A stretch of DNA of 35,436 bases from Microscillaceae bacterium (lineage in GTDB: Bacteria > Bacteroidota > Bacteroidia > Cytophagales > Microscillaceae): NCBI GenBank assembly GCA_025455045.1, contig JALONJ010000005.1:1-35436 (forward strand), read 5' to 3'. The notes under the pieces were generated by a model. The model was not told the origin of the DNA. It did no database searches and worked only from the letters and a program-made list of their open reading frames with translations. Below, one piece after another: positions 6,919 to 16,200 of this stretch. How positions within the stretch are numbered: position 1 is the stretch's first letter; every line of letters begins with the position of its first letter. Both the position numbers and the translations under genes were made by a program.

Positions 6919-9900
6919 ATGTTACAAGATGTAACTTCTATTACGATTAATAACCCTTTTCCGGGTTTGCGCCCATTTAGAGAGACTGAGAGCTTTTTAT
7001 ATTTTGGGAGAGACAAACATATCCAAACCACCCTTCATAAATTAATCGAGAATCGGTTTGTCAGTATTATTGGGGCTTCGGGGGTAGGCAAGTCATCTTT
7101 TGTATTTTGTGGGTTGGTGTATAGTTTGATTGAAAAGAAACTCGATTTACCAGTACAAGGCAATTGGAAAGTTGTCAATACCCATCCCGGCGATAACCCA
7201 ATTGGTAACTTGGCTCGTAATTTAGCTCGAGTAACTCGCCAAGATTCCGATACGATTGATAATTTGCTCAAAAATAACCCAAATGGCATAGTTGAGGCTT
7301 TGAGGACTGATGCTTTATATACCAATGCCAACTATTTGATTTTTTTGGATCAATTAGAAGAAATCTTCCGCTACAAAGAACAAGGCGAAGAATATCCCCA
7401 AGAAGTCGAGAAATATATTAGGCTCATAATCAACGCTTTTACCCAGCAAGAAGTCCCCATCTATGTGATTATGACGATGCGTTCCGAGTTTTTGGATAAT
7501 TGCTCGCAATATCCTCAACTGACTGAGTATCTGAATCTTAGCCAATTTTTGATTCCGCGAATGACCCGCGAAGAAATCAAAGAAACCATCATTGAGCCGA
7601 TAAAATATATGGGTGCGCAAATTAATGAGGGATTGGTTGAAAGGATTTTGCACGAAATTAGCGACAATGCCGACCAACTTCCGCTGATGCAACACGCAAT
7701 GATGCGAACCTGGGATCATTGGCAAAAAAGGCGTGTGAGCGAAGACCAGCCCATCAGCAATGCCGATTATGAGGCGGTAGGGGGTATTCACAACGCTCTC
7801 TCGGTGCAAGCCAATGAGATATTTAGTCGATTGAATGAACAAGAGAAAAAGATTTGCGAGAAACTCTTTAAATCCATTACCGAAAAAACCACCGAAGGGC
7901 GTGGAATTCGCCGCCCCGCCAAATTGGGTATTTTAGCCGACATTATCAGCGTAAGTCCTGCCGAAGTTATCAAAGTAGTAGAGCCATTTCGCAAACAAGA
8001 AGCCGGATTATTGATGCCCAGCGAACCTGTAGAGCTTGAACCCGAAACCGTGATTGATATTTCGCACGAAAGTTTGATGCGAATTTGGGAAACCCTCAAT
8101 ATTTGGGCTAACGATGAAGCCAACTCGGTCAAATTATACTTGCGACTCGCTGAAGCCGCGGAGAGATTTCAAAAAGGTAGTACCAAAGAATGGGAAACAC
8201 CAGACTTAGATTTAGCCATCAGTTGGCGAGAAGAACATAATCCTTCTCGAGCTTGGGCTATTCGCCACGAACCTACTTTTGACCGAGCGATGGATTTTCT
8301 GAAGCATTGTGAAGATGTGGCGGAAAAAAAGCGAAATAATGACATAAAGCTACAAAAAAGGAAAATCCAGTTAGCTCGCCGAATTTCTATTGCCTCGATA
8401 TTTGCCGTGATTATTTGTTTGTTGTTTCTGCTCTGGGCTATCCAAAAAGGTGAAGAAGCCGCCGAAAACTTAGTAGTGGCAAAAAAGAATGAAGAAAGGG
8501 CTAAAACCGAAGCCGAAAATGCTGAAAAAGAACGAAAGAGGGCGGAGGAAAGTGCAATTGCCGCCAAAAAGAGTGCGGAAGTTGCCCAAAAAGAACGCGC
8601 CGCTGCTGATGTAGCCAGAGACCTTGCCAAAGAAAAAGAAAAACTTGCCAATCTTGAGAAGGCACGTGCCGAAATCAATTTACAAAAAGCAGTTACCGAA
8701 GAAGCTAAAGCGAAAAAAAATCTTGAAATGGCAAAAATCAATGAAGAAATCGCCTTGATTAATAATAAAATTGCCAAGCTCGAGAAAGAAAAAGCTGAAT
8801 TGGCGCGCCAAGAAGCCGAAAATTTGCGAATGGTCTCTATCGCCAAAGCAATGGCATTGAAGTCCAAAAATATTGTCAATGATACTTTGCAATCCTTAGT
8901 CGCTCAACAAGCTTTGTTATTGAACAATAAATTCAAAGGCAAAGCCAATGACCCTGATGTTTATTATGGGGTGTATTATGCCATTAAAACCCTTAAAAAT
9001 AAGCAAACTCCTAATTTTAATCAATTAAACGGACATACTGCCAATGTACGTAGCCTGCTTTCCAATAACAAACAATTGTTTTCTACCGGCAGTGATGGCA
9101 AAATTTTGGCTTGGGATTTAAGCCCCGATTATACCAAATCATCTACCATCAAACCAACCGAAGTGCCATCGCAAAAGGCTAGTGCGCTCAATCGCACTTT
9201 GGCACTTAGCAAAGACAAACGCTGGCTGGCTTGTGCGGGCGAATATCCTTATGTACAATTATTTGATGAACAAAAATTAAAAGCCCAATTACCTATCAAT
9301 TCCAAAGAAGTATGGTATTTGGCTTTCGACCCCCAAGGCGATAAATTGATAGCCATTGACAATGCCAAACAAGTTTTGCTTTGGAATGTTCACGAGAGCA
9401 ATCCCAAATCTACTACCATTGTCCCTAGTGGCGACACTAAAATCAATACCATTGCTGCCAGCCCTACCCAAAATTATTTTGCTTTGGGTAAAGATAATGG
9501 AATAATAGAACTAATTGATTATCAAGGAGTTAAGGTAAAATCTATCAATACCGGCAAATCTTCCATTATTTCAATGGCATTTAGCCCCGATGGAACGGCA
9601 TTGGCTATCGGTAGCGAAGATGGGATGTTGAGCCTCTGGAATCCACAAACCGGGGCTTTGATTAATGCCCAAAAGGAGCATCGCGCCCGCATCAATTGTA
9701 TTGCCTTTAATCAAACCGGAACGCAATTGGCAACTGCCAGTTTTGACCGTACCGTAAGGATTTGGAATGCCGCCAATGTCAATGAATCCCCTATTATTTT
9801 AGATGACCACAATGATTGGGTTTGGTCGATTGCCTTTAGCCCCGATGGACAGGAGTTGTTGGCAGGTTGCAAAGACAATATGATTAGAGTATGGCCTACT

Positions 9901-10041
9901 CAGTTGAAAGATATGGAAGGTTTTATATGTCAAGAAATCAAATCCCAATCTAGGCGAAAATATTTAACTCAAGAAGAATGGCAACGTTTTATTGGCAAGG
10001 TGGAAGACAACAAAAATCAAGATCTATCTTGCTGTCAATAA
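6919..10041 (+). CDS. Membrane-anchored STAND NTPase with WD40 propeller
   Basis: A 1,040-residue signalling ATPase. The N-terminal NPFPGLRPF-x-E...FGRD stretch (12-31) and P-loop GASGVGKSS (52-60) are typical of the nSTAND1 family; Walker B is LIFLDQLEE (140-148) with Asp144. A helical STAND region runs to about 465. One transmembrane helix follows (about 488-508), then a long Lys/Glu/Ala coiled coil (about 510-655), then WD40 repeats from about 700 to 1000 (SPDGTALAIGSEDGMLSLWN and AFSPDGQELLAGCKDNMIRVW are clear blades). The order places the NTPase in the cytoplasm and, if there is a single helix, the coiled coil and propeller on the other side of the membrane. STAND proteins act as ligand-triggered oligomeric switches; the ligand is unknown. 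The last 64 nt overlap the M23 peptidase gene. Confidence 0.9.
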   Translation: MLQDVTSITINNPFPGLRPFRETESFLYFGRDKHIQTTLHKLIENRFVSIIGASGVGKSSFVFCGLVYSLIEKKLDLPVQGNWKVVNTHPGDNPIGNLARNLARVTRQDSDTIDNLLKNNPNGIVEALRTDALYTNANYLIFLDQLEEIFRYKEQGEEYPQEVEKYIRLIINAFTQQEVPIYVIMTMRSEFLDNCSQYPQLTEYLNLSQFLIPRMTREEIKETIIEPIKYMGAQINEGLVERILHEISDNADQLPLMQHAMMRTWDHWQKRRVSEDQPISNADYEAVGGIHNALSVQANEIFSRLNEQEKKICEKLFKSITEKTTEGRGIRRPAKLGILADIISVSPAEVIKVVEPFRKQEAGLLMPSEPVELEPETVIDISHESLMRIWETLNIWANDEANSVKLYLRLAEAAERFQKGSTKEWETPDLDLAISWREEHNPSRAWAIRHEPTFDRAMDFLKHCEDVAEKKRNNDIKLQKRKIQLARRISIASIFAVIICLLFLLWAIQKGEEAAENLVVAKKNEERAKTEAENAEKERKRAEESAIAAKKSAEVAQKERAAADVARDLAKEKEKLANLEKARAEINLQKAVTEEAKAKKNLEMAKINEEIALINNKIAKLEKEKAELARQEAENLRMVSIAKAMALKSKNIVNDTLQSLVAQQALLLNNKFKGKANDPDVYYGVYYAIKTLKNKQTPNFNQLNGHTANVRSLLSNNKQLFSTGSDGKILAWDLSPDYTKSSTIKPTEVPSQKASALNRTLALSKDKRWLACAGEYPYVQLFDEQKLKAQLPINSKEVWYLAFDPQGDKLIAIDNAKQVLLWNVHESNPKSTTIVPSGDTKINTIAASPTQNYFALGKDNGIIELIDYQGVKVKSINTGKSSIISMAFSPDGTALAIGSEDGMLSLWNPQTGALINAQKEHRARINCIAFNQTGTQLATASFDRTVRIWNAANVNESPIILDDHNDWVWSIAFSPDGQELLAGCKDNMIRVWPTQLKDMEGFICQEIKSQSRRKYLTQEEWQRFIGKVEDNKNQDLSCCQ

Positions 10042-10583
10042 TTATTATTTTTGTTTTTACAAGTGGGCAATTTGTCCCTCCTCAAGAAGAATGGATTGAA
10101 ATTGAATTGTATAATGTAGATAAAGAACAATACTGGTCAGCCCCTTTGCAAAATACTACTTTGCAAACTTCACCCTACGGAATGCGAAACGGGCGAATGC
10201 ACGCTGGCATCGATTTAGGACTTAGACAGGGTGAATCGGTTTTTGCCGTATTTGATGGCTTGGTCAAAGTTTCGGCATTTGATTATGGCTACGGAAATTA
10301 TATCTTGATTGAACACGATAATGGACTCGAAACTTTATATGCGCACTTAGAAGCCCGAGTCAAAGCCGGAGCTAAGGTCAAAGCCGGGCAAATGATAGCC
10401 CGTGGGGGCAATACCGGCTGGAGTACCGGCTCGCATTTGCATTTTGAGATTCGTTATAAAGGGCGCAGATTTAACCCCAATTATGTATTTGATTTTTATA
10501 ATAATACGCAACAAATCAAAGTCGAAAAACTCTTTTTGAGTACCAAAGCCTTTGCCAAAGCTAAAGATACTGACAAATGGTAA
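9978..10583 (+). CDS. M23 family metallopeptidase (LytM-type)
   Basis: A 201-residue peptidase that probably cuts peptidoglycan cross-bridges in the periplasm. Zinc ligands are all visible: His75 and Asp79 in HAGIDLG, catalytic His123 in YAHLE, and His153/His155 in SHLHFE. A basic N-terminus plus a hydrophobic stretch (SILLSIIIIFVFTSG) serves as signal peptide or anchor. The ATG at 9978 lies inside the end of the STAND gene (64-nt overlap). No downstream ATG precedes the signal segment, so this start is preferred, and translational coupling is likely. Because every metal ligand is present it is probably active, unlike degenerate LytM activators. Confidence 0.9.
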   Translation: MATFYWQGGRQQKSRSILLSIIIIFVFTSGQFVPPQEEWIEIELYNVDKEQYWSAPLQNTTLQTSPYGMRNGRMHAGIDLGLRQGESVFAVFDGLVKVSAFDYGYGNYILIEHDNGLETLYAHLEARVKAGAKVKAGQMIARGGNTGWSTGSHLHFEIRYKGRRFNPNYVFDFYNNTQQIKVEKLFLSTKAFAKAKDTDKW

Positions 10584-10651
10584 TGGTAAGATTGATAAGT
10601 TTATGGATCATTGAAAAAATTTGTATAGGGTTATAAAATTGCTAAACAAAA

Positions 10652-10680
10652 TATAAGTGTCTGATAATCAAGTATTTATA
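10652..10680. repeat. TGATWATCA palindrome copy
   Basis: Core 10662-10670; right arm AGTATTTATA as in several other copies. Confidence 0.78.
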
Positions 10681-10772
10681 TTATTTTGAATTAGATAGTA
10701 ACACTACTATACAGAAAAATCTTGAGCCTACGAACCTTTCCGAAGGAGGGGAGCAATACAGGAAAAAAATTG

Positions 10773-10800
10773 TTAAATAGTTGATTTTCAGGCTTTTATA
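10773..10800. repeat. TGATWATCA palindrome, variant core
   Basis: Core TGATTTTCA at 10782-10790; arms TTAAATAGT and GGCTTTTATA. Confidence 0.6.
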
Positions 10801-10836
10801 ATCGCTAATGTTTTAATGAAGAAGACATTAGTATTT

Positions 10837-10868
10837 CCCCCTCCTTCGGAGGGGGTAGGGGGAGGCTC
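10837..10868. repeat. GC-rich hairpin unit
   Basis: CCCCCTCC-TTC-GGAGGGGG perfect stem at 10837-10855, then TAGGGGGAGGCTC. A half unit of the paired element. Confidence 0.8.
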
Positions 10869-10916
10869 TCAGAGGCAAGGGCTTTTTGCGTAGTATTGAT
10901 AAATGGAAAATTATAA

Positions 10917-10943
10917 TTAAATACTTGATAATCAAGTAGTTAA
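10917..10943. repeat. TGATWATCA palindrome copy
   Basis: Core 10926-10934; ACT and AGT pair next to the core. It ends 28 nt before the OMP start codon. Confidence 0.8.
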
Positions 10944-10971
10944 AATCTAATCTCACTTTTGAAACTTATTT

Positions 10972-12078
10972 ATGAAATCACATCTTCTTCAATGGATATT
11001 TAAGGGAGTTATCATCATAAGTTCTATCAACTTTGTTTATGGACAAGGCGATAATTGCCTCACGCGCGCCCAACAAGCCTACTCTGATGGGCATTTATTG
11101 GAGGTAAAAGACATTTTAAACACCTGTCTTGGAGACTTGAGTCGCAAAGAGGAAAAATTGCAGGCTTTGTATTATATCACTTTGGCAAATTTGTATTTGA
11201 ATGAAAAAGAATCCGCCAAAGAATCGCTCATTCAATTGCTTAGAATTGACCCTGAATATACATTTGCTTCTGCCCCAATCGAGTTCAAAAATTTTCACGA
11301 TGAATTCAGAGTAAAGCCTTATCTCATTCTAGGGCTAAAAGCCGGAGGCAATTATTCGCAAATTCGCGCGCTCAAAACTTTTTCGGTGGACAATGCTTCT
11401 GCCAACAATGGAACTTACAAAATGCTTCTGGGCTTTCAAGCCGGTGCCAATCTCAATGTATATTTGAGTCGAAGATTGGAGCTTGGTTTAGAGGTTTTGT
11501 ATCGCAACCTCAATTTTCAGTTTAACAACGACAATTTATTGGGCTTTGTCAATTTGACCTATACCGAAAACCAGACCCTTTTAGAAGTTCCACTATTTTT
11601 AAAATTCAATTTTGGCGATAATTATAACTTTGGCAAAGACCGCCGATTTTTTAAAAATCGTCTCAATCCTTATATCTTTTTGGGAGGAAGTCTTACAAAT
11701 TTATTAAATGTCGAGAGTACCGCCAACCGCCGCGACCAAACCGGCGGCGAAAGCACCCCTCTAAGTATTGAAGCCACCAATTTGGATATGTCAGACCTGC
11801 GCCGAAGACTAAACTACAATGCTGTAGGCGGTTTGGGTATTGAATACAAGCGCGGGCGAAATATTTTGGCTTTTGAAGTGCGCTATAATTATAATTTGCA
11901 AAATATTGTCAAAACTGAAAACCGCTACAACAACAACGAACTGATTTTCAAATACGGGTACGTGGACAATGATATGCTTTTAAATAATTTGAGTTTCAAC
12001 ATTGCCTACCTACACCCACTTTATAAAATAAGAGAAAAGAAAAACACCAAACAACCCAAAATCACCGGATTAGAATGA
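10972..12078 (+). CDS. Outer-membrane beta-barrel protein with N-terminal TPR-like region
   Basis: A 368-residue exported protein. The signal peptide ends near FVYG-QG (about residue 25). Residues 28-110 form a helical, TPR-like segment (CLTRAQQAYSDGHL ... ALYYITLANLYLNEKESAKE ... LLRIDPEY). Residues 115-355 show alternating beta-strands ending in aromatic residues, typical of a Bacteroidota outer-membrane barrel (YLILGLKAGGNYSQ; LELGLEVLYRNLNFQF; NILAFEVRYNYNLQN; NNLSFNIAYLHPLYK). Its TGA overlaps the next gene's ATG (ATGA), so the two are translationally coupled. It may anchor the following lipoprotein and T9SS cargo at the surface (inference). Confidence 0.82.
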   Translation: MKSHLLQWIFKGVIIISSINFVYGQGDNCLTRAQQAYSDGHLLEVKDILNTCLGDLSRKEEKLQALYYITLANLYLNEKESAKESLIQLLRIDPEYTFASAPIEFKNFHDEFRVKPYLILGLKAGGNYSQIRALKTFSVDNASANNGTYKMLLGFQAGANLNVYLSRRLELGLEVLYRNLNFQFNNDNLLGFVNLTYTENQTLLEVPLFLKFNFGDNYNFGKDRRFFKNRLNPYIFLGGSLTNLLNVESTANRRDQTGGESTPLSIEATNLDMSDLRRRLNYNAVGGLGIEYKRGRNILAFEVRYNYNLQNIVKTENRYNNNELIFKYGYVDNDMLLNNLSFNIAYLHPLYKIREKKNTKQPKITGLE

Positions 12079-13268
12079 GTAAAAAATACTTAATTTGCAT
12101 TTTGCTGGGCATTTTGACTGCTTGCGAAATCAAAAACAAAGCCGAGCCTGATGATTCGGGTTTGTTTATCAAATTATTGGGCGGGGCAGGTGATGAAATC
12201 GCCTCCGAGGCTGTAGAATTGCCTGATAATGAAGGCTTTGCAGGAGTAGGAGCTACCGAATCAGCTAACACTGGGGCTACTTCCGAAATTTTTTTGTTTA
12301 AAATGAATCAAAAAGGTGATGTCGTTTTAAATAAAAAACTAGGTGGCATCAAAGGCACATCTATCAAAGTTACTGAGGACAAAGGATTTATCGTTTTGGG
12401 CAATAAACGCGCTAATGATTTAGATTATCTTTATTTGGTCAAAACTGATAGCAAGGGTGATACGCTTTGGACTAAATCCATTCGCCCTACCTTGCCCGCC
12501 TCGAGTACGCTGGAAGCCCGCCACTTGCAAGTAGCCAATGATGGAGGTTTTTTGCTATTGGGCAATATCATTGATGAAGAAAATACTTCGGCAATTTATT
12601 TGGTAAAGACTGATAATCAGGGACTTATCACTCGGCAAAAGATATACGGTTATAGCGGAACAGCCAATGATATTAGCAGCCTCAAAACCCTCAGCAATGA
12701 AGATATTGTCATTTGTGGTACATTGAGACCCAATAACTTGCCAAGCAATATTTCTGATATTCGAGTTACGCTCGCCAATTCTTTGGGCAATTTGAAATGG
12801 GATTATGCCTTTGGACAAGGTAAAAATGATGTTGGTGCCGATATTCAATTGGCTTCGGGTGGTTACATTATAGTTGGTACTACCTTTGAAGACCAAGCCG
12901 CGCAATCCAATATTTTGATAGTCAAAATCAATTCCTTTGGGGTAGAAGAATGGAAAAAAACTTTTGGCGGAGAAAATGCTCAAGTTGGCAAATCTATTTA
13001 TGCTACTTCTGACGGTGGTTATATTGCTCTAGGTACAACAGTCAATGTACGAGAAGGTGCAGACCAGACTGACTTATTGGTGATTAAAATTGATGCTCAA
13101 GGCAATCAAGAATGGACAAAATCCTTTGGGAGCAATGAAAATGATACCGCCGGATTTATTATGCAAAACTCGGACGGCAATTACTTGATTTTTGCTACCA
13201 CCGGCTTTGTTACCAGCACCAAAAGTGCAATTATTCGTATGGATAAAAATGGAAATTTTATAAAATAA
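12075..13268 (+). CDS. Surface lipoprotein with beta-propeller-like repeats
   Basis: A 397-residue lipoprotein with signal peptide MSKKYLICILLGILTAC (lipobox Cys17). The mature chain is built from repeats of about 50 residues of the type (F/L)GG...D.....Q...GGYI.(L/V)GTT.......D..(L/V)(V/I)K.(D/N)..G...W.K, which fits a beta-propeller of five to seven blades. Comparable repeats occur in secreted Bacteroidota proteins of unknown function. It overlaps the upstream OMP gene by 4 nt and is 13 nt from the T9SS gene, so the three form an operon and may form a surface complex. Confidence 0.82.
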   Translation: MSKKYLICILLGILTACEIKNKAEPDDSGLFIKLLGGAGDEIASEAVELPDNEGFAGVGATESANTGATSEIFLFKMNQKGDVVLNKKLGGIKGTSIKVTEDKGFIVLGNKRANDLDYLYLVKTDSKGDTLWTKSIRPTLPASSTLEARHLQVANDGGFLLLGNIIDEENTSAIYLVKTDNQGLITRQKIYGYSGTANDISSLKTLSNEDIVICGTLRPNNLPSNISDIRVTLANSLGNLKWDYAFGQGKNDVGADIQLASGGYIIVGTTFEDQAAQSNILIVKINSFGVEEWKKTFGGENAQVGKSIYATSDGGYIALGTTVNVREGADQTDLLVIKIDAQGNQEWTKSFGSNENDTAGFIMQNSDGNYLIFATTGFVTSTKSAIIRMDKNGNFIK

Positions 13269-13281
13269 ATCAGTATGTAAG

Positions 13282-16200
13282 ATGAAAAAAGTATATAAAA
13301 TATTTATTAGTAGCTTACTATTAGGCATAAGTTTTGGCTTTATCTTCAAAGAAAAATCATTTGTTAATTCTTTTTACACAAAGGAAAAAAGTCAACCAAC
13401 ATCTAAACCCAGCAAAATTGCGGCTGTAAACATTACTGCCCCTACTTTAAATAATGTTTGTATAAATGCTGGTTATAGAACCTTATCAAATATTGTCATT
13501 ACTGAAAATGCGGTTGGAGATTTTCCGAATGGAACCAACAACACTTTGGTTTTGAAAATGCCTAGTGATTTTGAACTAGAAGCTAATCAAGGCAATATTG
13601 CATACCAAAATGGCAGAGATATTACTGCCGCCAATATTCTATCAGTCAGTGTTGACAAAGTAGTTATTATCTACACAGTAGGCGGAACTACTCAATCTGA
13701 TGTACTAACTATCAGTGGCTTAAAGGTAAGAGCCAAAGTAAACCCAGCACCCAATAACCAAATGATAGTAGAAACTGCCGCCCCGGCTATTGCTGGTATA
13801 ACTACCGGAACAACTACCGTAGCAACTTTTACGATAAGCAATCTGGGAAAACCCGCTCAAATAGGTTCAACTTTATCATTTTGTGCCAATAATTTGGCGA
13901 GCGCACAAATTAGATTTAACTCAGCCAATGCGGATAAACTAAAGTGGTACAGAGCCCCTGGGCTTAAACAGTCTATCATTGCAGCAACACAAAACAATAA
14001 TACCCCTATTAATATCACTACCCTATTAGGAAATAATCCGGCAGTTGGTACTCACACGGTATATGTAACCGGCAAAAAAGATGGAGGTGGAGAGGTCTGT
14101 GAAAGTGAAGAAACAGCCGTAGCTATTGAGATAACACCTAACCCAGTTATAGCATTGGCTAAGAATGTAAGCGATGTAACTTGTGTAGGAAAGTCTGTTA
14201 CTTTTACTGCAGTCGGTCCCGATGGAAACTATAAGTTTGAAATTACTGGTGGTACTTCAAACCCAAGTTTACAAGATAGTAATAGTAAGACTTACACCCG
14301 AACATTTGGCCAAGCGGGTAATTATACGATTACAGTAACATACACTAGCAGTGGATGCAGCTCGATTTCTGCCGCTGTTGGTTTAAATGTTTTACCTGAA
14401 CCGGATGTAAAATTCATAGACCCTGAAACTGGAAATGTAAGAACCTCTATAGTTCTAAACCGAAATGTACCCAGTTATAGATTAAGGATTTTTGTAGATA
14501 AACCCGGGGGAACTTTCTTTATTCCAGATATTACCATTACAGATGGCGATAAAGTTGAAACCAAAGATTTTACAGAAAATGACCCCTATTCATTAACATA
14601 TACATATACAGATCCTATTACTGGATGTTCGAAATCTTTTAACACACAAATATCCATTAATGATGTTCCTATTTTTTTATTTAAAGTTCCTGTGATTGAC
14701 AATGATATCAATGCTTGTATTTATGATTCACCAAGAGGTCCGCTCTTAGTGCAGTTATCTCCATCATTAGGACAATCCATATTAGAACGATACCGAATAG
14801 GAACAATTAACTCCATAGAATCATCGGATTTAGCGAGTTTTGATGTAAATACCAAAACATTTTATCCAGATAGACTGATGATACCTGAGGGGCAAAGTTT
14901 TCTGGAAGTAAACTTTCAATTTAGATTTCAGGTGGATGAAAATTTAAATTTTGGTACAAGCAATCCCCCAAATTATCAACCTATTAGTGGCGGGTTTCAA
15001 TTTTTCTATTCAACAAAAATTAGAGTATATAAACGCCCTACTGGAACCATTCAAGTTATATCAGGACTCTGTAGTGGTAGCGGAAACCCAAAATTTAAGG
15101 CGATTACAGATTATCCAACTCCTTCATTTACATGGGATTTTGGGGATGGTAGTACTCAAACTACCAATACTCCTGTTGTAACTAAGTCAGCACCGTATTC
15201 AGAAGCAAAAGAATATGTTGTTACTCTAACTATTTCGTCTAGCGGGTGTGAGTCAGAACCAATAGTACAAAATATTCGCATATTTCCTTATTATCAGAAT
15301 ATTACTGCAACCGATCCGCTGTACATCAAAAACGAAGAATGTCAAGAACAAGGATTACGAAACACGTGGGCACTAGGGATACCGGATCCAAATAGAAATA
15401 TTAAAGCCAACAAATCCATATGGTCAACAATGATATATGCCACTCAAAATCAGGATGCTATTCCAAGTACAAGTTACTCTAATTCCCAAAAATCTTATGT
15501 TGAGTGCCCATGTATCAATCTAAATCAATTAAATCGTCCAGTTCTATCAATGTCTATCTGGAGTGATAGCGACATAGGTTCTGATGGAGCAGTTCTCCAA
15601 GTTACTTATAATGATGGTGAGAGTTGGAGTACCGTAGGAAACATTGATGAAGGTATTAATTGGTATAATCGGAAAGATATTTTGGGATTACCAGTTGAAG
15701 GTAATACAGGACCTCGGGGAACTCGGCAAGGCTGGAGTGGCAGAGATCAAGGCTGGCGCATCGCCAGATTCCCGCTTGATGAAATAAAAAGTACCGCAAG
15801 CAATAAACCTATTCGTTTCCGAGTGTTTTTCGGTAGCAATGCGGACAATCCTCCTGATAAATATGATGGCTTTGCTTTTGATAGTGTGAGAATTGAAAGC
15901 CGCAATCGCCAATCTATTGTAGAATATTTTACCAATACAATTAGTGTTGATAGTTTGAATAATGAAAATTATTTTATTAAAACATTTCCTGACCCTCAAG
16001 ATGAATTGACCAATATTCAATATCATACCAACTTTGTTGATGGGGTAGAAAATATTTTATATAAAGATAATCCCGCCGACCCTAGTGCGCGAGCTTTATT
16101 TTATGGCATTTCTAAAGCCCCACGAGCTGCGATTGATGGTAGTACAAAACCTGAAAGTAGATTTTCGCTTTGGGGTCCTGCCGAATTTCGAAAAAAAACT

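Larger units (their letters stand above)
10584..10971. other. Intergenic region with palindromes and GC-rich hairpins
   Basis: A 388-bp gap upstream of the OMP-lipoprotein-T9SS operon. It contains palindromes with cores at 10662, 10782 (TGATTTTCA variant) and 10926, a degraded GC-rich hairpin near 10737-10751, and a good one at 10837-10868. The operon promoter should lie here but was not placed. Confidence 0.6.

Noticed and set aside
8169-8879. 236-codon minus-strand open frame rich in Ser, Ala and Phe
   Set aside because: It is the antisense of the Lys/Glu/Ala coiled coil of the STAND NTPase; its composition is the expected mirror.
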